Part shown: positions 32,625 through 41,504 of the stretch, piece by piece | How the letters are laid out: every line of letters starts with the position of its first letter | Numbering within the stretch: position 1 is the first letter of the stretch | Assembly (NCBI RefSeq): GCF_023008405.1 | Contig: NZ_CP095376.1 | Coordinates: 4,612,001 to 4,676,000, forward strand | Direction of reading: 5' to 3' | DNA length: 64,000 nt | Source: Amycolatopsis sp. FBCC-B4732 | GTDB taxonomy: Bacteria; Actinomycetota; Actinomycetes; Mycobacteriales; Pseudonocardiaceae | Position numbers and translations under genes: made by a program | Notes under the pieces: generated by a model | Seen by the model: the letters and a program-made list of their open reading frames with translations, nothing else | The model's database searches: none | Told to the model about the DNA's origin: nothing

Positions 32625-33896
32625 TCAGCGCGGGGCCGGCAGGTGGGTCGCCTCCGGGAAGAGGTTCAACGCTCGCAGCGCCGCGCCCAGCTCCGCGATG
32701 TCCGCCGGGTTCGTCAGGGAGCGGCCCAGCTCCTCCGTGATGCGCTTGAGGCGGTGGCGGATCGTGTTGGGGTGGCAGAACATCCGCTCCGACGTCAGCT
32801 TCGTCGAGCCCTGGCAGTCGAACCACGCGCGCAGCGTCAGCAGCAGCACGTTCCGGTCGTCGCCCGGGAGGTCGAGCACCGGCTGGAGAACGTGGTGGGC
32901 CAGCTGCACCGACGCCTCCGGGGCGCTCGCGACCAGCCCGGCCAGCGGCGACTCGGTGAACTGGACCAGGCCCGGCGTGCCCGGCGTCATACTGGACAGC
33001 GCCACCCGGGCCAGGTGCAGCGCGCGGGCCGTGTTGCCCAGGCCGGTGAACACCGGGCTGATGCCGACGCGGCCCACCGGGTGCTCGCGGACCAGCTCCA
33101 CGATCGCCTTGGACGCCGCCGGGTCGCGCAGGGACACCACGCCCACCTGCAGGTCCGGCGTCAGCCGCCAGGCCGACGCGTGGTGCACCGCCCGCAGCCG
33201 GGCCTCGATCTGGGGCAGCGGTTCCTGGCCCAGGCGCGGGGTTTCCGCGGCGACGACGACGAACGTGCCGTCCAGCGACAGCTCGAGCACGCGGGCGATG
33301 TCCCACAGCGTGCCCTCGGTCGCCGTGCCGCCCGCGAACAGCGCCTCGACCAGTGCCGAGCGCCGGTTCTGGTGCGCCACCACGACTTCCGCCGTCGTGT
33401 CCCTATAGGACGTCGTGAGGGCTTCGGCGAGGTCGTCGACGAGCGCCCAGATCGCCGTCGTGGCGGCGACCAGCCCGGCCAGATCCTGCTCGCGGGCGGT
33501 CAGCTCGACGAACCGGTGCCACACCTCGGTGAGCCCGATCCGGTACGCCCGCAGCAGTTCCGGCAGCGGCGCGCCCTGCAGCGCCCGAGCTCGCGCGGTC
33601 GCGTGGGCCTGCGCCAGGTCCGGGCCGTCCGAGCCGCGCAGCGTGCGCATCACGTGTTCGAGGTTGGCGCGCACCGAGTTCCGCAGCTCGGCGTGCGTGA
33701 CGAACCGGGCGTCGGCGTACACCGGCATTTCGGCGCGGATCTGCCGCACGGTGCTGTCGATCAGCTCGGGCAGCTTCCGCTCGACGTCGGCGGCGAGGAC
33801 GGCGACCCGCGGGGCGAGCCCGCCGGACAGCAGCGCTGGGTGGTGCATCGTGCCCTCCGGTCCCCGGACCTCCTCGTCGAGACCCGAGATCCGCAT
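32625..33896 (-). CDS. PucR/CdaR-type transcriptional regulator
   Basis: Regulator of 423 residues in the PucR family. The N-terminal part is a helical RsbU_N-like domain (...ELIDSTVRQIRAEMPVYAD, HATARARALQGAPLPELLRAY); the middle is the GGDEF-like CdaR domain; the C-terminus has HTH_30: LLLTLRAWFDCQGSTKLTSERMFCHPNTIRHRLKRI (landmarks FDCQGST and NTIRHRLKRI). PucR regulators usually control purine, amino-acid or sugar-acid catabolism. It diverges from nothing clear but sits upstream of (and on the same strand as) a molybdenum hydroxylase operon ending just beyond its start; such oxidoreductases are typical PucR neighbours. Confidence 0.92.
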   Translation of the reverse strand: MRISGLDEEVRGPEGTMHHPALLSGGLAPRVAVLAADVERKLPELIDSTVRQIRAEMPVYADARFVTHAELRNSVRANLEHVMRTLRGSDGPDLAQAHATARARALQGAPLPELLRAYRIGLTEVWHRFVELTAREQDLAGLVAATTAIWALVDDLAEALTTSYRDTTAEVVVAHQNRRSALVEALFAGGTATEGTLWDIARVLELSLDGTFVVVAAETPRLGQEPLPQIEARLRAVHHASAWRLTPDLQVGVVSLRDPAASKAIVELVREHPVGRVGISPVFTGLGNTARALHLARVALSSMTPGTPGLVQFTESPLAGLVASAPEASVQLAHHVLQPVLDLPGDDRNVLLLTLRAWFDCQGSTKLTSERMFCHPNTIRHRLKRITEELGRSLTNPADIAELGAALRALNLFPEATHLPAPR

Positions 33897-33944
33897 CTAA
33901 CCCGAAAGCATCAACCACGACCGGGTGAACTTTCCTCAGGCACC

Positions 33945-33983
33945 GCGGATGCGGAGGTTCTTCCGGAGAACCTCCGCATCCGC
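33945..33983 (-). terminator. Hairpin terminator of the molybdenum hydroxylase operon
   Basis: Perfect 16-bp stem, GCGGATGCGGAGGTTC with complement, and seven-base loop; one base from the stop codon of the iron-sulfur subunit on the minus strand. It separates the operon from the PucR gene. Confidence 0.85.
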
Positions 33984-33984
33984 G

Positions 33985-34443
33985 TCAGGCCATCTTGGCG
34001 GCCGCGCTCTTGATCGCTTCGCGGATCCGGAAGTAGGTGCCGCACCGGCACACGTTCTGGATGGCGTCGATGTCCGCGTCCGTCGGGTTCTTCGTCTTCT
34101 TCAGCAGCGCCACGGCCGCCATGATCTGCCCCGGCTGGCAGTAGCCGCACTGCGCGACGTCCTGTTCCAGCCAGGCTTCCTGGACCGGGTGCAGCTCTTC
34201 GCCGTCCGACAGGCCCTCGATCGTGGTGACTTCACGCCCGGAGCACTCCGAAACCGGGGTGACGCAGGGGTTGAACGCCTCGCCGTCGAGGTGGCTGGTA
34301 CAGGCCTTGCAGACGTTGATGCCGCAGCCGTACTTCGGCCCGCGGACCTTGAGCTTGTCGCGCAGCGCCCACAGCATCGGCAGGTCGGCGGGCGCGTCGA
34401 CGGTGACGGTCTTCCCGTTCACCACGAAGGTGTAGTTGGGCAT
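33985..34443 (-). CDS. (2Fe-2S)-binding small subunit of molybdenum hydroxylase
   Basis: Small subunit of 152 residues. The plant-type ferredoxin cluster is CGINVCKACTSHLDGEAFNPC (C-x4-C-x2-C ... C) and the second cluster is ligated by CGYCQPGQ and CRCGTYFRI, the xanthine-dehydrogenase-family pattern. It carries electrons from the molybdenum subunit encoded just upstream. The two-subunit arrangement without an FAD subunit matches isoquinoline 1-oxidoreductase and aldehyde oxidoreductases that pass electrons to a cytochrome or membrane carrier. ATG 34443; it starts 11 bases after the large-subunit stop. Confidence 0.95.
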   Translation of the reverse strand: MPNYTFVVNGKTVTVDAPADLPMLWALRDKLKVRGPKYGCGINVCKACTSHLDGEAFNPCVTPVSECSGREVTTIEGLSDGEELHPVQEAWLEQDVAQCGYCQPGQIMAAVALLKKTKNPTDADIDAIQNVCRCGTYFRIREAIKSAAAKMA

Positions 34444-34454
34444 GGGGACTCTCC

Positions 34455-36701
34455 TCAGCGCGGGAACGGGTCGAAGTCGACCGGGAAGGTGATCGGGAAG
34501 CTGCGGGGCTTGATCCCGGTCGCCCGGGCGTAGGCGTTGGCGATCGCGCCGACCGGGGCGGGCACACCGAGTTCGCCCGCGCCGCCGATGTCCTCGCCGG
34601 CCGCCGGCATGACGTGCACCTGGACGTCCACGGGCGAGTTCTTCTGCCGCGCGTAGTGGAACTGCGAGTAGCTGCCTTCGAGCGGCAGGCCGTGGTCGAT
34701 GTGCAGGCCGGCGGTGAGCGTCGTCGAAATCGCGTCGGTCAGGCCGCCGAGCATCTGCGCCTGGATCCCGCGCGGGTTCACCGGCTTGCCGACGTCGACC
34801 GCGATGGTCGCCTTCGTGACGCGCGGGTGCTTCGGGTCGCGCGCGTCGAGTTCGACCAGGCAGGCGGTGAACGACTTGTACTCGCCGTGCACCGCGACGC
34901 CCTGGGCGAAGCCGGCCGGCATCTTCTTGCCCCACTCGCCGAGTTCCGCGACCTTGTCCAGCACCGCGCGCTGGCGCTCGTCCTTGATGAACTCGCGGCG
35001 GAAGGCCACCGGGTCCTTGCCGAGCTTCTTCGCGATCTCGTCGACCATGATCTCTTCGGCACCGCGGGTGTTCGCCGAGTAGACCGACCGCCACGCCGAG
35101 GTGTGGAACTTCAGCGGGACCTCGTTGAGCAGCTGCGTGGTGACGCCGAAGTTGTACGGCGACTTCACCGTCAGCAGGAACACCGTCTGCGCGAAGCTCA
35201 GGTTGCCGCCGACGGGCAGCTTCGCCGCGAACGCGGTCAGGATCTCGCCGAGCCCGTGGCTCCAGTCGGTTTCGACGCTGGCGACGCGGTGCTCGAACGT
35301 CAGCACCTGCCCGAGCGCGAAGGTGGCGCGGATCCGGTGGTAGCTCGCCGCGCGCGCCCGGCCGTGGCGCATGTCGTCGATCCGGCTCCACATCAGCCGG
35401 ACGGGCTTCTTCATCGCCTTCGAGATGTGCGCGGCTTCGAGGGCGGCGTCGAAGAACAGCCGCCGCCCGAACGACCCGCCGCCCTGCTGGACGTGCACGG
35501 TGACCTTGTTCTCGGGCAGCCCCAGCTCTTGGGCGATGGTCTGCTTCGCCACGATCGGCGACTTCAGCCCGGCCCAGATGGTCGCGCTGTCCTCGCGGAC
35601 GTCGGCGACCGCGGAGTTCGACTCCATCGGCGCGTGGCTGGCGAAGGCGAAGTCGAACTCGCCGTCGACGTACTGCGTCAGCAGCGGCGGCACCACGAAC
35701 GGCAGCGCGGCCCCGCGCAGCTTCTTCTTGACGCTCTCGTTGTCCTCACCGTCCACTGTGCCCGGTCCCCAGGTGACGTCGAGGGCGTTCTTGCCGTCGA
35801 GGGCCTGCCCGAACGTCTCCGCCATCACCGCGACGCCGGTGGGCACGACGGCGATGTCGATGATCCCGGGCATCGCCCGGACCGCGGCTTCGTTGGTGAC
35901 CTTCTTGACCGTGCCATTGATCGACGGCGGCCGCCGCACCATCACCGGGTTCGCGCCGGGCACGTCGAGGTCGAGCGTGTAGACCTGCTTGCCGGTGACC
36001 ATCGCGCGGGCGTCCTTGCGCGAGGTCGGCGTCCCCACGAGCGTGTGCGCCGACTCGGCTTTCGGCGCGATGGCCCCGGTGCTCAGGTCCGTGCGCGACG
36101 CGGGTCCGGCGAGCACGCCGTAGCCGGCGCTGCGGCCGTCGGGCGCCCACACCGCACCGTCGCGAGTGGACAGCCGCGACGCGTCGGTCCCCCACTTCGC
36201 GCCGGCCGCGGCGACCATCCGGGCGCGCGCGGTCGCGGCCGTGGCGCGGACCGGGTCGTAGAGCGAGCGCATCGTGTTGGAGCCGCCGGTGAGCTGGTTG
36301 AACAACAGCTCGGTGCGGGCGTCGGACAGCACGACGTCGACGCGGTCGAGCGGCAGGTCCAGCTCCTCGGCGACGAGCATCGCGGTCGCCGTCGAGATGC
36401 CCTGCCCGACTTCGGCGCGCGGCAGCTGCAGCCGCGCCCGCCCGTCGGCCGTCAGCTCCAGCACGAGCATCCCGGCGGTCGGCGCGCACGACAGCGTCAG
36501 CACGTCGCCGAGGTCGAGGATCTCCGCGGGCTGCGGCAGGGTCGGGACGACGGCGTCCGCGGTCGCCGGCGCCACCGCGTCCGCGGTGAGCCTCGTGGCG
36601 ACGGTGAGCGTGGGGGCGGCGACCAGGTAGGTCAGGAAGCGGCGGCGGCCGACCTGCCCGGCTTCGGCGGGGTCGGCGGGTTCGGTGGTGGGACTGGCCA
36701 T
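34455..36701 (-). CDS. Molybdenum hydroxylase large subunit (isoquinoline 1-oxidoreductase beta-like)
   Basis: Molybdopterin-binding subunit of 748 residues, with an N-terminal twin-arginine signal GRRRFLTYLVAAPTL (about 18-32), so exported folded. Landmarks are GGSNTMRSL, QGGGSFGRRL, and the C-terminal GGAGELGVPAPVGAIANA with the catalytic Glu of the xanthine oxidase family (EDIGGAGELG). It hydroxylates a heterocycle or aldehyde using water. Family length is about 700-760. ATG 36701. The small subunit lacks a Tat signal and is probably exported with this partner (hitchhiking). First gene of the operon; the ECF sigma factor lies just upstream. Confidence 0.93.
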   Translation of the reverse strand: MASPTTEPADPAEAGQVGRRRFLTYLVAAPTLTVATRLTADAVAPATADAVVPTLPQPAEILDLGDVLTLSCAPTAGMLVLELTADGRARLQLPRAEVGQGISTATAMLVAEELDLPLDRVDVVLSDARTELLFNQLTGGSNTMRSLYDPVRATAATARARMVAAAGAKWGTDASRLSTRDGAVWAPDGRSAGYGVLAGPASRTDLSTGAIAPKAESAHTLVGTPTSRKDARAMVTGKQVYTLDLDVPGANPVMVRRPPSINGTVKKVTNEAAVRAMPGIIDIAVVPTGVAVMAETFGQALDGKNALDVTWGPGTVDGEDNESVKKKLRGAALPFVVPPLLTQYVDGEFDFAFASHAPMESNSAVADVREDSATIWAGLKSPIVAKQTIAQELGLPENKVTVHVQQGGGSFGRRLFFDAALEAAHISKAMKKPVRLMWSRIDDMRHGRARAASYHRIRATFALGQVLTFEHRVASVETDWSHGLGEILTAFAAKLPVGGNLSFAQTVFLLTVKSPYNFGVTTQLLNEVPLKFHTSAWRSVYSANTRGAEEIMVDEIAKKLGKDPVAFRREFIKDERQRAVLDKVAELGEWGKKMPAGFAQGVAVHGEYKSFTACLVELDARDPKHPRVTKATIAVDVGKPVNPRGIQAQMLGGLTDAISTTLTAGLHIDHGLPLEGSYSQFHYARQKNSPVDVQVHVMPAAGEDIGGAGELGVPAPVGAIANAYARATGIKPRSFPITFPVDFDPFPR

Positions 36702-36866
36702 CGGGAATCCCTTGCAGGCGTGGTGGCGGGGTGCGCGCCACGCTAAGCAGGCGTTGTCAGGCCGTCAACGCGGCGTAGTCGTGTTCGCCCATTCCTGTGA
36801 CGGGGTGACAGTCGAAGCCGCCGAATGTGTGCGCCGCCACAGTGCCGGACGGCCCAACCGGCTGGT

Positions 36867-37412
36867 TCAGCCGGCGTCCGAGCCGCGTTCCCGGCGGGCT
36901 TCGAGCAGGTCGTCGCGGGCGCGCGCAACCCGTGAGCGGACGGTGCCGACGGGCACGCCGCACACCTCGGCGGCCTCGGCGTAGGACAGGCCGAGCACCT
37001 GGGTCAGCACGAGCACCTCGCGCCGGTCCTGGTCGAGGCCGTCGAGCAGTACGCCGAGCTCGACGAGGTCTTCGAACCCGGCGGCGGCGCGGCCCTGGTC
37101 GACGGGGGCGTCCCAGTCGATCTTCGGCCGGGCGGAGGCGGCCCGGATCTGGTCGACGACCACCCGGCGCGCGATGGCCAGCAACCAGGTGCGCGACGAC
37201 GAACGGCCGGCGAAGCGGCGGAGACTGCCGAAGGCGCGCAGGTAGGTCTCCTGCGCCAGGTCGTCGGCGGCGGCCGCGTCGGTGAGGTGCGCGAGGAAGC
37301 GCCAGATGTCGGCCTGGGTCGCGCGGACCCACTCCTCCAGCGCGCGCCGGTCGCCCCGGCCGGCGGCCAGTGCGAGAGCCGTGACGCGTTCGTCGTCCTC
37401 ACCGCGGGTCAT
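36867..37412 (-). CDS. ECF-subfamily RNA polymerase sigma factor
   Basis: Sigma factor of 181 residues. Region 2: [41 protein letters not shown]; region 4: [41 protein letters not shown] with the helix-turn-helix. It resembles mycobacterial SigC-type ECF sigma factors, which have no cognate anti-sigma gene; none is adjacent here either. ATG 37412 is preferred. It could drive the hydroxylase operon, whose gene starts 165 bases downstream on the same strand, but that gap has its own untested promoter; the connection is inference. Confidence 0.92.
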   Translation of the reverse strand: MTRGEDDERVTALALAAGRGDRRALEEWVRATQADIWRFLAHLTDAAAADDLAQETYLRAFGSLRRFAGRSSSRTWLLAIARRVVVDQIRAASARPKIDWDAPVDQGRAAAGFEDLVELGVLLDGLDQDRREVLVLTQVLGLSYAEAAEVCGVPVGTVRSRVARARDDLLEARRERGSDAG

Positions 37413-37459
37413 GACCCGGAACGTAGCAGTAACCGGGACCCTGGCGAACCGGCGGCGGG

Positions 37460-38200
37460 TCAGGCGAACTTGGTCTTCGGGCGCTCCTGCCGCACTCCGT
37501 CGACGTAGACGTCCACCTTCTCGTCGAGGAACGCCACCAGCCCTGCCGCCCGGATGCTCTCCGGCAGCGGCGTCGGGTAGCTCCACGCGAGGTCGCCGTG
37601 CCCGGCCACGTCGAAGTGGTCGGCCGCGCCCTTGTACGGGCAGTGCGTGACGACGTCGGTCTTCTCGAGCAGGTCCATCCGGACGTCGACGCGGGGCAGG
37701 TAGTAGCGGACCGGCAGGCCGGTCTCGAAGAGCAGGTGCGGGCGGACCGAGTCGGCGACCGTGACGCCGTCCACCTCGATCCGGACGTGGCGCGAGCTCG
37801 GCAGGACGTCCACGCGCACGCCGGGGTCGCGCGGGTGCGTGAAGATCTGCTCGTCCTCTTCGAACCAGTCGAACGCGGCGAAGTCGAAGCGGACGTGGTC
37901 CCGGAGCTCCTCGATGGGCGAATCCGGGTGTTCCAGCGCGCCGTCCACCGCCTCGGCCCGGCCGACCTTTATCGTCGACAGAACACCTTCTCCCCGGCTG
38001 GGCGAGTGCGTCGTCCGGCCGGAGGGGGTGAGCACGCCGCTCACGACGTCCGCGCGCGGGAAGTAGTACGTGGGGTAGTACGGGACTTCCCACACCAGAA
38101 GGGGGTGCACCGTGTCCGCGACGAGTTCCCCGCCGAGGAACACGCGTACCCGCTTCGCGCCTTGTGCCACGCGGACCCGGCCGCGTACCGGAGTGCTCAT
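37460..38200 (-). CDS. DUF427 domain protein (two tandem domains)
   Basis: Protein of 246 residues consisting of two DUF427 barrels, about 15-120 and 140-235. Each has the mark [31 protein letters not shown] (first; landmarks [12 protein letters not shown] and YYFPRADV) and [23 protein letters not shown] with YYLPRVDVR (second), then [16 protein letters not shown]427 is widespread in actinobacteria and its function is unknown. Start ATG 38200. It diverges from the ROK regulator; an inverted TTCCGG-rich sequence lies between (38212-38262) but no clear operator stands out. Confidence 0.85.
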   Translation of the reverse strand: MSTPVRGRVRVAQGAKRVRVFLGGELVADTVHPLLVWEVPYYPTYYFPRADVVSGVLTPSGRTTHSPSRGEGVLSTIKVGRAEAVDGALEHPDSPIEELRDHVRFDFAAFDWFEEDEQIFTHPRDPGVRVDVLPSSRHVRIEVDGVTVADSVRPHLLFETGLPVRYYLPRVDVRMDLLEKTDVVTHCPYKGAADHFDVAGHGDLAWSYPTPLPESIRAAGLVAFLDEKVDVYVDGVRQERPKTKFA

Positions 38201-38297
38201 GCCCCGGTCAACGGGTTCCGGATCGGACGTATTCCGGAAAAACCGGGTTCCGGGCGGCTAGCGTGGCGGGGAGAACGAAAACGAGAGGCGGGCACGG

Positions 38298-39494
38298 GTG
38301 ACCGGCGTAGGAGCTCCAACGGTCGGGACCCCCGCCGGGATGCGCAAGATCAACCAGCGGGCGGTGCTGGACCTGCTGCGCCGCAGCGGGCCGGCGACGC
38401 GGCCGCAGGTCGCGAAGGACACCGGGCTGTCGAAGCCGACGGTCAGCCAGGCGCTGCTGGCGCTCGAGGCCGCGGGGCTGGCGCGCCCGACGGGGCAGAC
38501 GTCCACCGGCACCGGCCGGTCGGCCGTGCTGTACGAGGCCGATCCGACGGCGGGGTACGTGCTCGGGATCGACATCGGCCGCGAGCACCTGCGCGTCGCG
38601 GTGTCCGACCTCGGGCGCGTGCTGGTGGCGCGCCGCGACGAGCGCAACACGGCGCGGTCCGGGGCCGCGCTGGTGACCGCGGTCGGGAAGATCGCCGCCG
38701 ACGCCGTCGCCGAAGCGGGCCTGACGGCTGCCGACATCGTTGTCCGCGTGGTCGGCTCCCCCGGCGTCGCCGATCCGGAGAAGCGCTGCTTCCGGCACGC
38801 GCCGAACCTGCCGGGCTGGGGCCGGGCCGGGCTGATCGACGACCTCGAAGCCGCGCTGGGCCCGGACCTGATGGTCGAGAACGACGCGAACCTGACCGCG
38901 GTCGGCGAGTGGGAAAGCGGTGCCGCGCGCGGTGCGTCGGTGTTCGGCTGCATCACGATCGGCACCGGCGTCGGCATGGGCATGATGGTCGACGGCCGGG
39001 TGTTCCGCGGCGCGACCGGCGCGGCGGGCGAGATCGGCTACCTGCCCTACGGCCGCACACGCGCGGCGGAGGAGCCCACGAGCCCGCCCGCGCGCGGCCA
39101 CCTCGAAGAGGCGACGGCGGCGCAGTCGGTGGTCCGCGGCGCGCGCGAACTCGGCCTCGGCACGGCGAAGTCGGCCCGCGAGGTCTTCCGCCTGGCCCGC
39201 GAAGGCGACGAACTCGCCCGGCGCGCGGTGGAGACCGAAGCCGACCGCCTGGCCTACACGGTGGCCTCGGTGGCCGCGGTGATCGACCCGGAGCTGATCG
39301 TCCTGGGCGGCGGCATGGGCACGGCGGCCGACCTGCTGCTGGAGCCGATCGACCGCGCCCTGCGCGCGTTCACGCCGCTGGTGCCGAAGGTGGTCCAGGG
39401 CGAGCTGGGCGAGGACGCGGTCCTGACCGGCGCGATCAGCGTCGGCCTGCGGGCGGCGGAAGGCCTGGTCTTCGACCACCGCGTCGGCGCTTAG
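38298..39494 (+). CDS. ROK-family transcriptional regulator, lacking the zinc site
   Basis: ROK repressor of 398 residues: N-terminal winged helix (QRAVLDLLRRSGPATRPQVAKDTGLSKPTVSQ, landmarks NQRAVLDLL and LSKPTVSQAL) and a sugar-kinase-like domain with GIDIGREHL, GSPGVADPE, VENDANLTAVGEW and IGTGVGMGMMVDG. The usual zinc motif CxCGxxGCxE after GEIGYLP is absent (reads RTRAAEEPTSPPARGHLEEA; no Cys), so sugar-regulated behaviour may be altered. GTG 38298 is used. Its TAG stop coincides with the edge of an IS5-type insertion; the target's own bases would still give TAG, so the protein end is probably original. Confidence 0.9.
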   Translation: MTGVGAPTVGTPAGMRKINQRAVLDLLRRSGPATRPQVAKDTGLSKPTVSQALLALEAAGLARPTGQTSTGTGRSAVLYEADPTAGYVLGIDIGREHLRVAVSDLGRVLVARRDERNTARSGAALVTAVGKIAADAVAEAGLTAADIVVRVVGSPGVADPEKRCFRHAPNLPGWGRAGLIDDLEAALGPDLMVENDANLTAVGEWESGAARGASVFGCITIGTGVGMGMMVDGRVFRGATGAAGEIGYLPYGRTRAAEEPTSPPARGHLEEATAAQSVVRGARELGLGTAKSAREVFRLAREGDELARRAVETEADRLAYTVASVAAVIDPELIVLGGGMGTAADLLLEPIDRALRAFTPLVPKVVQGELGEDAVLTGAISVGLRAAEGLVFDHRVGA

Positions 39495-40329
39495 GGCGCG
39501 TCCTGCGGATCTTGTTCATGATCGTGTGCAGACAAGGCGCGGATCGCGGCTTTGCTACCTGCAGAGACGGGGCGGCGAGGTGGGCGGTGGCGGAGTCACC
39601 GGCAGGTGATCAACGCGATTCCGTGGCATGAGCGGACCAGTGCGCCGTGGCGTGATCTGCCTGAGCGGTACGGGCCGTGGAAGACCGCGCACGAGCGGTT
39701 GCGGAAGTGGACCGCGGACGGGACCTGGGACCGGATCCCGGAGCACGTGATCGTCGAAGACGACTCCCTGGGAACGCTGGAGGACAACGTCGAGTTCGTC
39801 ATCAGTGTCGATTCCACGAGCGTCCGGGCGCATCAACACGCGGACGTTCCCGAGGAGGGCTGACGACCAAGCTTCACCTGGCCGTTGACGCCGCGGGGCT
39901 GCCCTTGGCGGTGATCCTCACCCCCGGTCGGGCCGGCGACAACCCGCAGCTGCTGCCGCTGCTGGACGAGATCCGGGATCTCGGCGTGAACGGGCAGCAG
40001 GTGCGGGGTCGGGCGGGTTCTGGCCGATAAGGCCTACACCCACCCGAGCACACGCCAGGCTCTGCGGTCGCGCCGGATCAAGGCCACCATTCCCGAACGC
40101 ACGGACCAGATCGCCCGCCGCAAGGCAAAGGGGTCGGCTGGCGGCCGACCGCCGGCTTTCGACTCCGGCCTCTACAAGCTGCGCAATGTGGTCGAGCGTT
40201 GCTTCAACCGGCTCAAACAATTCCGCGGCCTGGCCACGCGATATGCCAAACGAGCGGCCGATCACCGCGCAGAGTTCGTCCTCGCCTGCATCGTGCTCCA
40301 TCTCCGATGAAGATCCCCTGGACACGTCC
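39494..40329 (+). mobile_element. IS5-family insertion sequence remnant
   Basis: Element of about 836 bp. The ends are imperfect inverted repeats: left GGGCGCGTCCTGCGGATCTT, right (complement) GGACGTGTCCAGGGGATCTT, four mismatches in 20. A TA target duplication flanks it (39492-39493 and 40330-40331). Inside, the transposase is broken by frameshifts. It inserted into the ROK stop codon and next to an IS701-type end. Confidence 0.8.
39552..40310 (+). pseudogene. IS5-family transposase, frameshifted
   Basis: Three reading-frame pieces add up to a DDE transposase of IS5 type: WRSHRQVINAIPWHERTSAPWRDLPERYGPWKT and later VEFVISVDSTSVRAHQHA (first frame, to ~39863), then RSRGGLTTKLHLAVDAAGLPLA...AGDNPQLLPLLDEI (second frame, to ~40030), then LADKAYTHPSTRQALRSR...NVVERCFNRLKQFRGLATRY (third, to 40310). 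Catalytic Asp (VDST), Asp (LADKAY) and Glu (NVVERCFNRLK) are all present but in different frames, so no functional protein is made unless by unusual frameshifting. Confidence 0.85.
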
Positions 40330-40346
40330 TAGTACTGCAACGGCAG

Positions 40347-41290
40347 TCAGGTGAGTGGGTAGCCGCGGCGTTTGTAGTGACCGAGGCGGGCTTGGTGTTG
40401 TCGGCGGAAGTATGACCAGGCCCAGACGTGCTCGGCGGTGTCGGTGACACGCAGGACCAGCTTGGTGAGCAGGCGCCGGATCTCCTTTTGCGGCCAGGGA
40501 TCGGGAGACGGCGAGCCAGGCGTGGGCGAGCATGGACAGGGTGATGTGGGCGTACCGGCTCGCCTGGAGCGAACCTGGTGGTGGTCGAATCCGGCTTCGT
40601 CCTTGGCCTGCCGGAAGCAGGCTCGAGCGGCGGGGCCCGTACCAGACGTAGTGAACGATCTTAGTCGGATCGCTGATCTTGCGGCGGGCGAGCAGCCAGT
40701 GCCCGCGCCCGGCCCGCCGGCTGGTTCCGATGGGGATCCGGGCCCCAGTCGCACTCGCGGGGTCCGGGTGCACCAGCTCCGACCGACAACCGCCGCCACG
40801 CCCGCTCGACCAGCTCGTCCGCCCTCGCCTCGGCACCGTCGGTGGTGGCCAGCACATACGCGGCGTCCGGATCTTCCAGCCACACCCGCAGGTACTTGAC
40901 CTGCCCACAAGCCTCATCGGCGGTGACCCACGCGAACGGCACCCTCGCGGCGAACGCCCGCGCCGGCATCGCCATCGCCTGCCGCGGCTTCGTCTCGAAC
41001 CCGGTCCCGTCCGCAATCCCCGCCCGCCGGCACCGCTCCCGGTCGGCGATCCACGACTCGGGCAGAAACGACGCCCGGTCGATCACCGCGTGCCCGCGCT
41101 CGGAAGCACAGGCCAGGAACGTCCCGATCTGACAGGGACGTCGTCGATGTCCCAGTCCGCCCAGCGCAGCAACCGCTGCATCCCGTCCGGCGAGACCTCA
41201 CCGGCCTTCTCCAGCGTCCGGCCGTTCTTCCGCTCCAGGCCTGCGACCAGCCCGGACACCTACTCCCGCGCTCGGCCCCGCGGCTCCGAC
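40347..41290 (-). pseudogene. IS701-family transposase, frameshifted (left copy)
   Basis: Pieces in several frames of the minus strand align with IS701 transposases: GLVAGLERKNGRTLEKAGEV, SPDGMQRLLRWADWDIDDVP near 41250-41140, then MIDRASFLPESWIADRERCRRAGI (41086), QAMAMPARAFAARVPFAWVTADEACGQVKYLRVWLE and the C-terminal VTDTAEHVWAWSYFRRQHQARLGHYKRRGYPLT (ends 40347, stop overlapping the end repeat). Several frameshifts separate them, so it is inactive. Confidence 0.8.
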
Positions 41291-41504
41291 CGCGATCGTT
41301 GCCGGGTCGCCTCGGCGAGCAACCCGAGGACCAGCGCCGTCGATCCCCGGACCGACGTCGCGCTGCCGCGTACTGCACCCGGCTCGATCAGGACCCGCAC
41401 GGACGTCGTCAACCTCTCCCGGCCCGGGTATCTTCCGTTGTGACACACCACTCCGGCGACGTGGGCACCAGGCCGAGCACACTTCAGGATGGGGTTGATG
41501 CGTG

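Noticed and set aside
36702-36866. TGTGAC/GTGACA sequence between the sigma factor and the hydroxylase operon as an operator
   Set aside because: Not a true palindrome on inspection; promoter cannot be located by eye.
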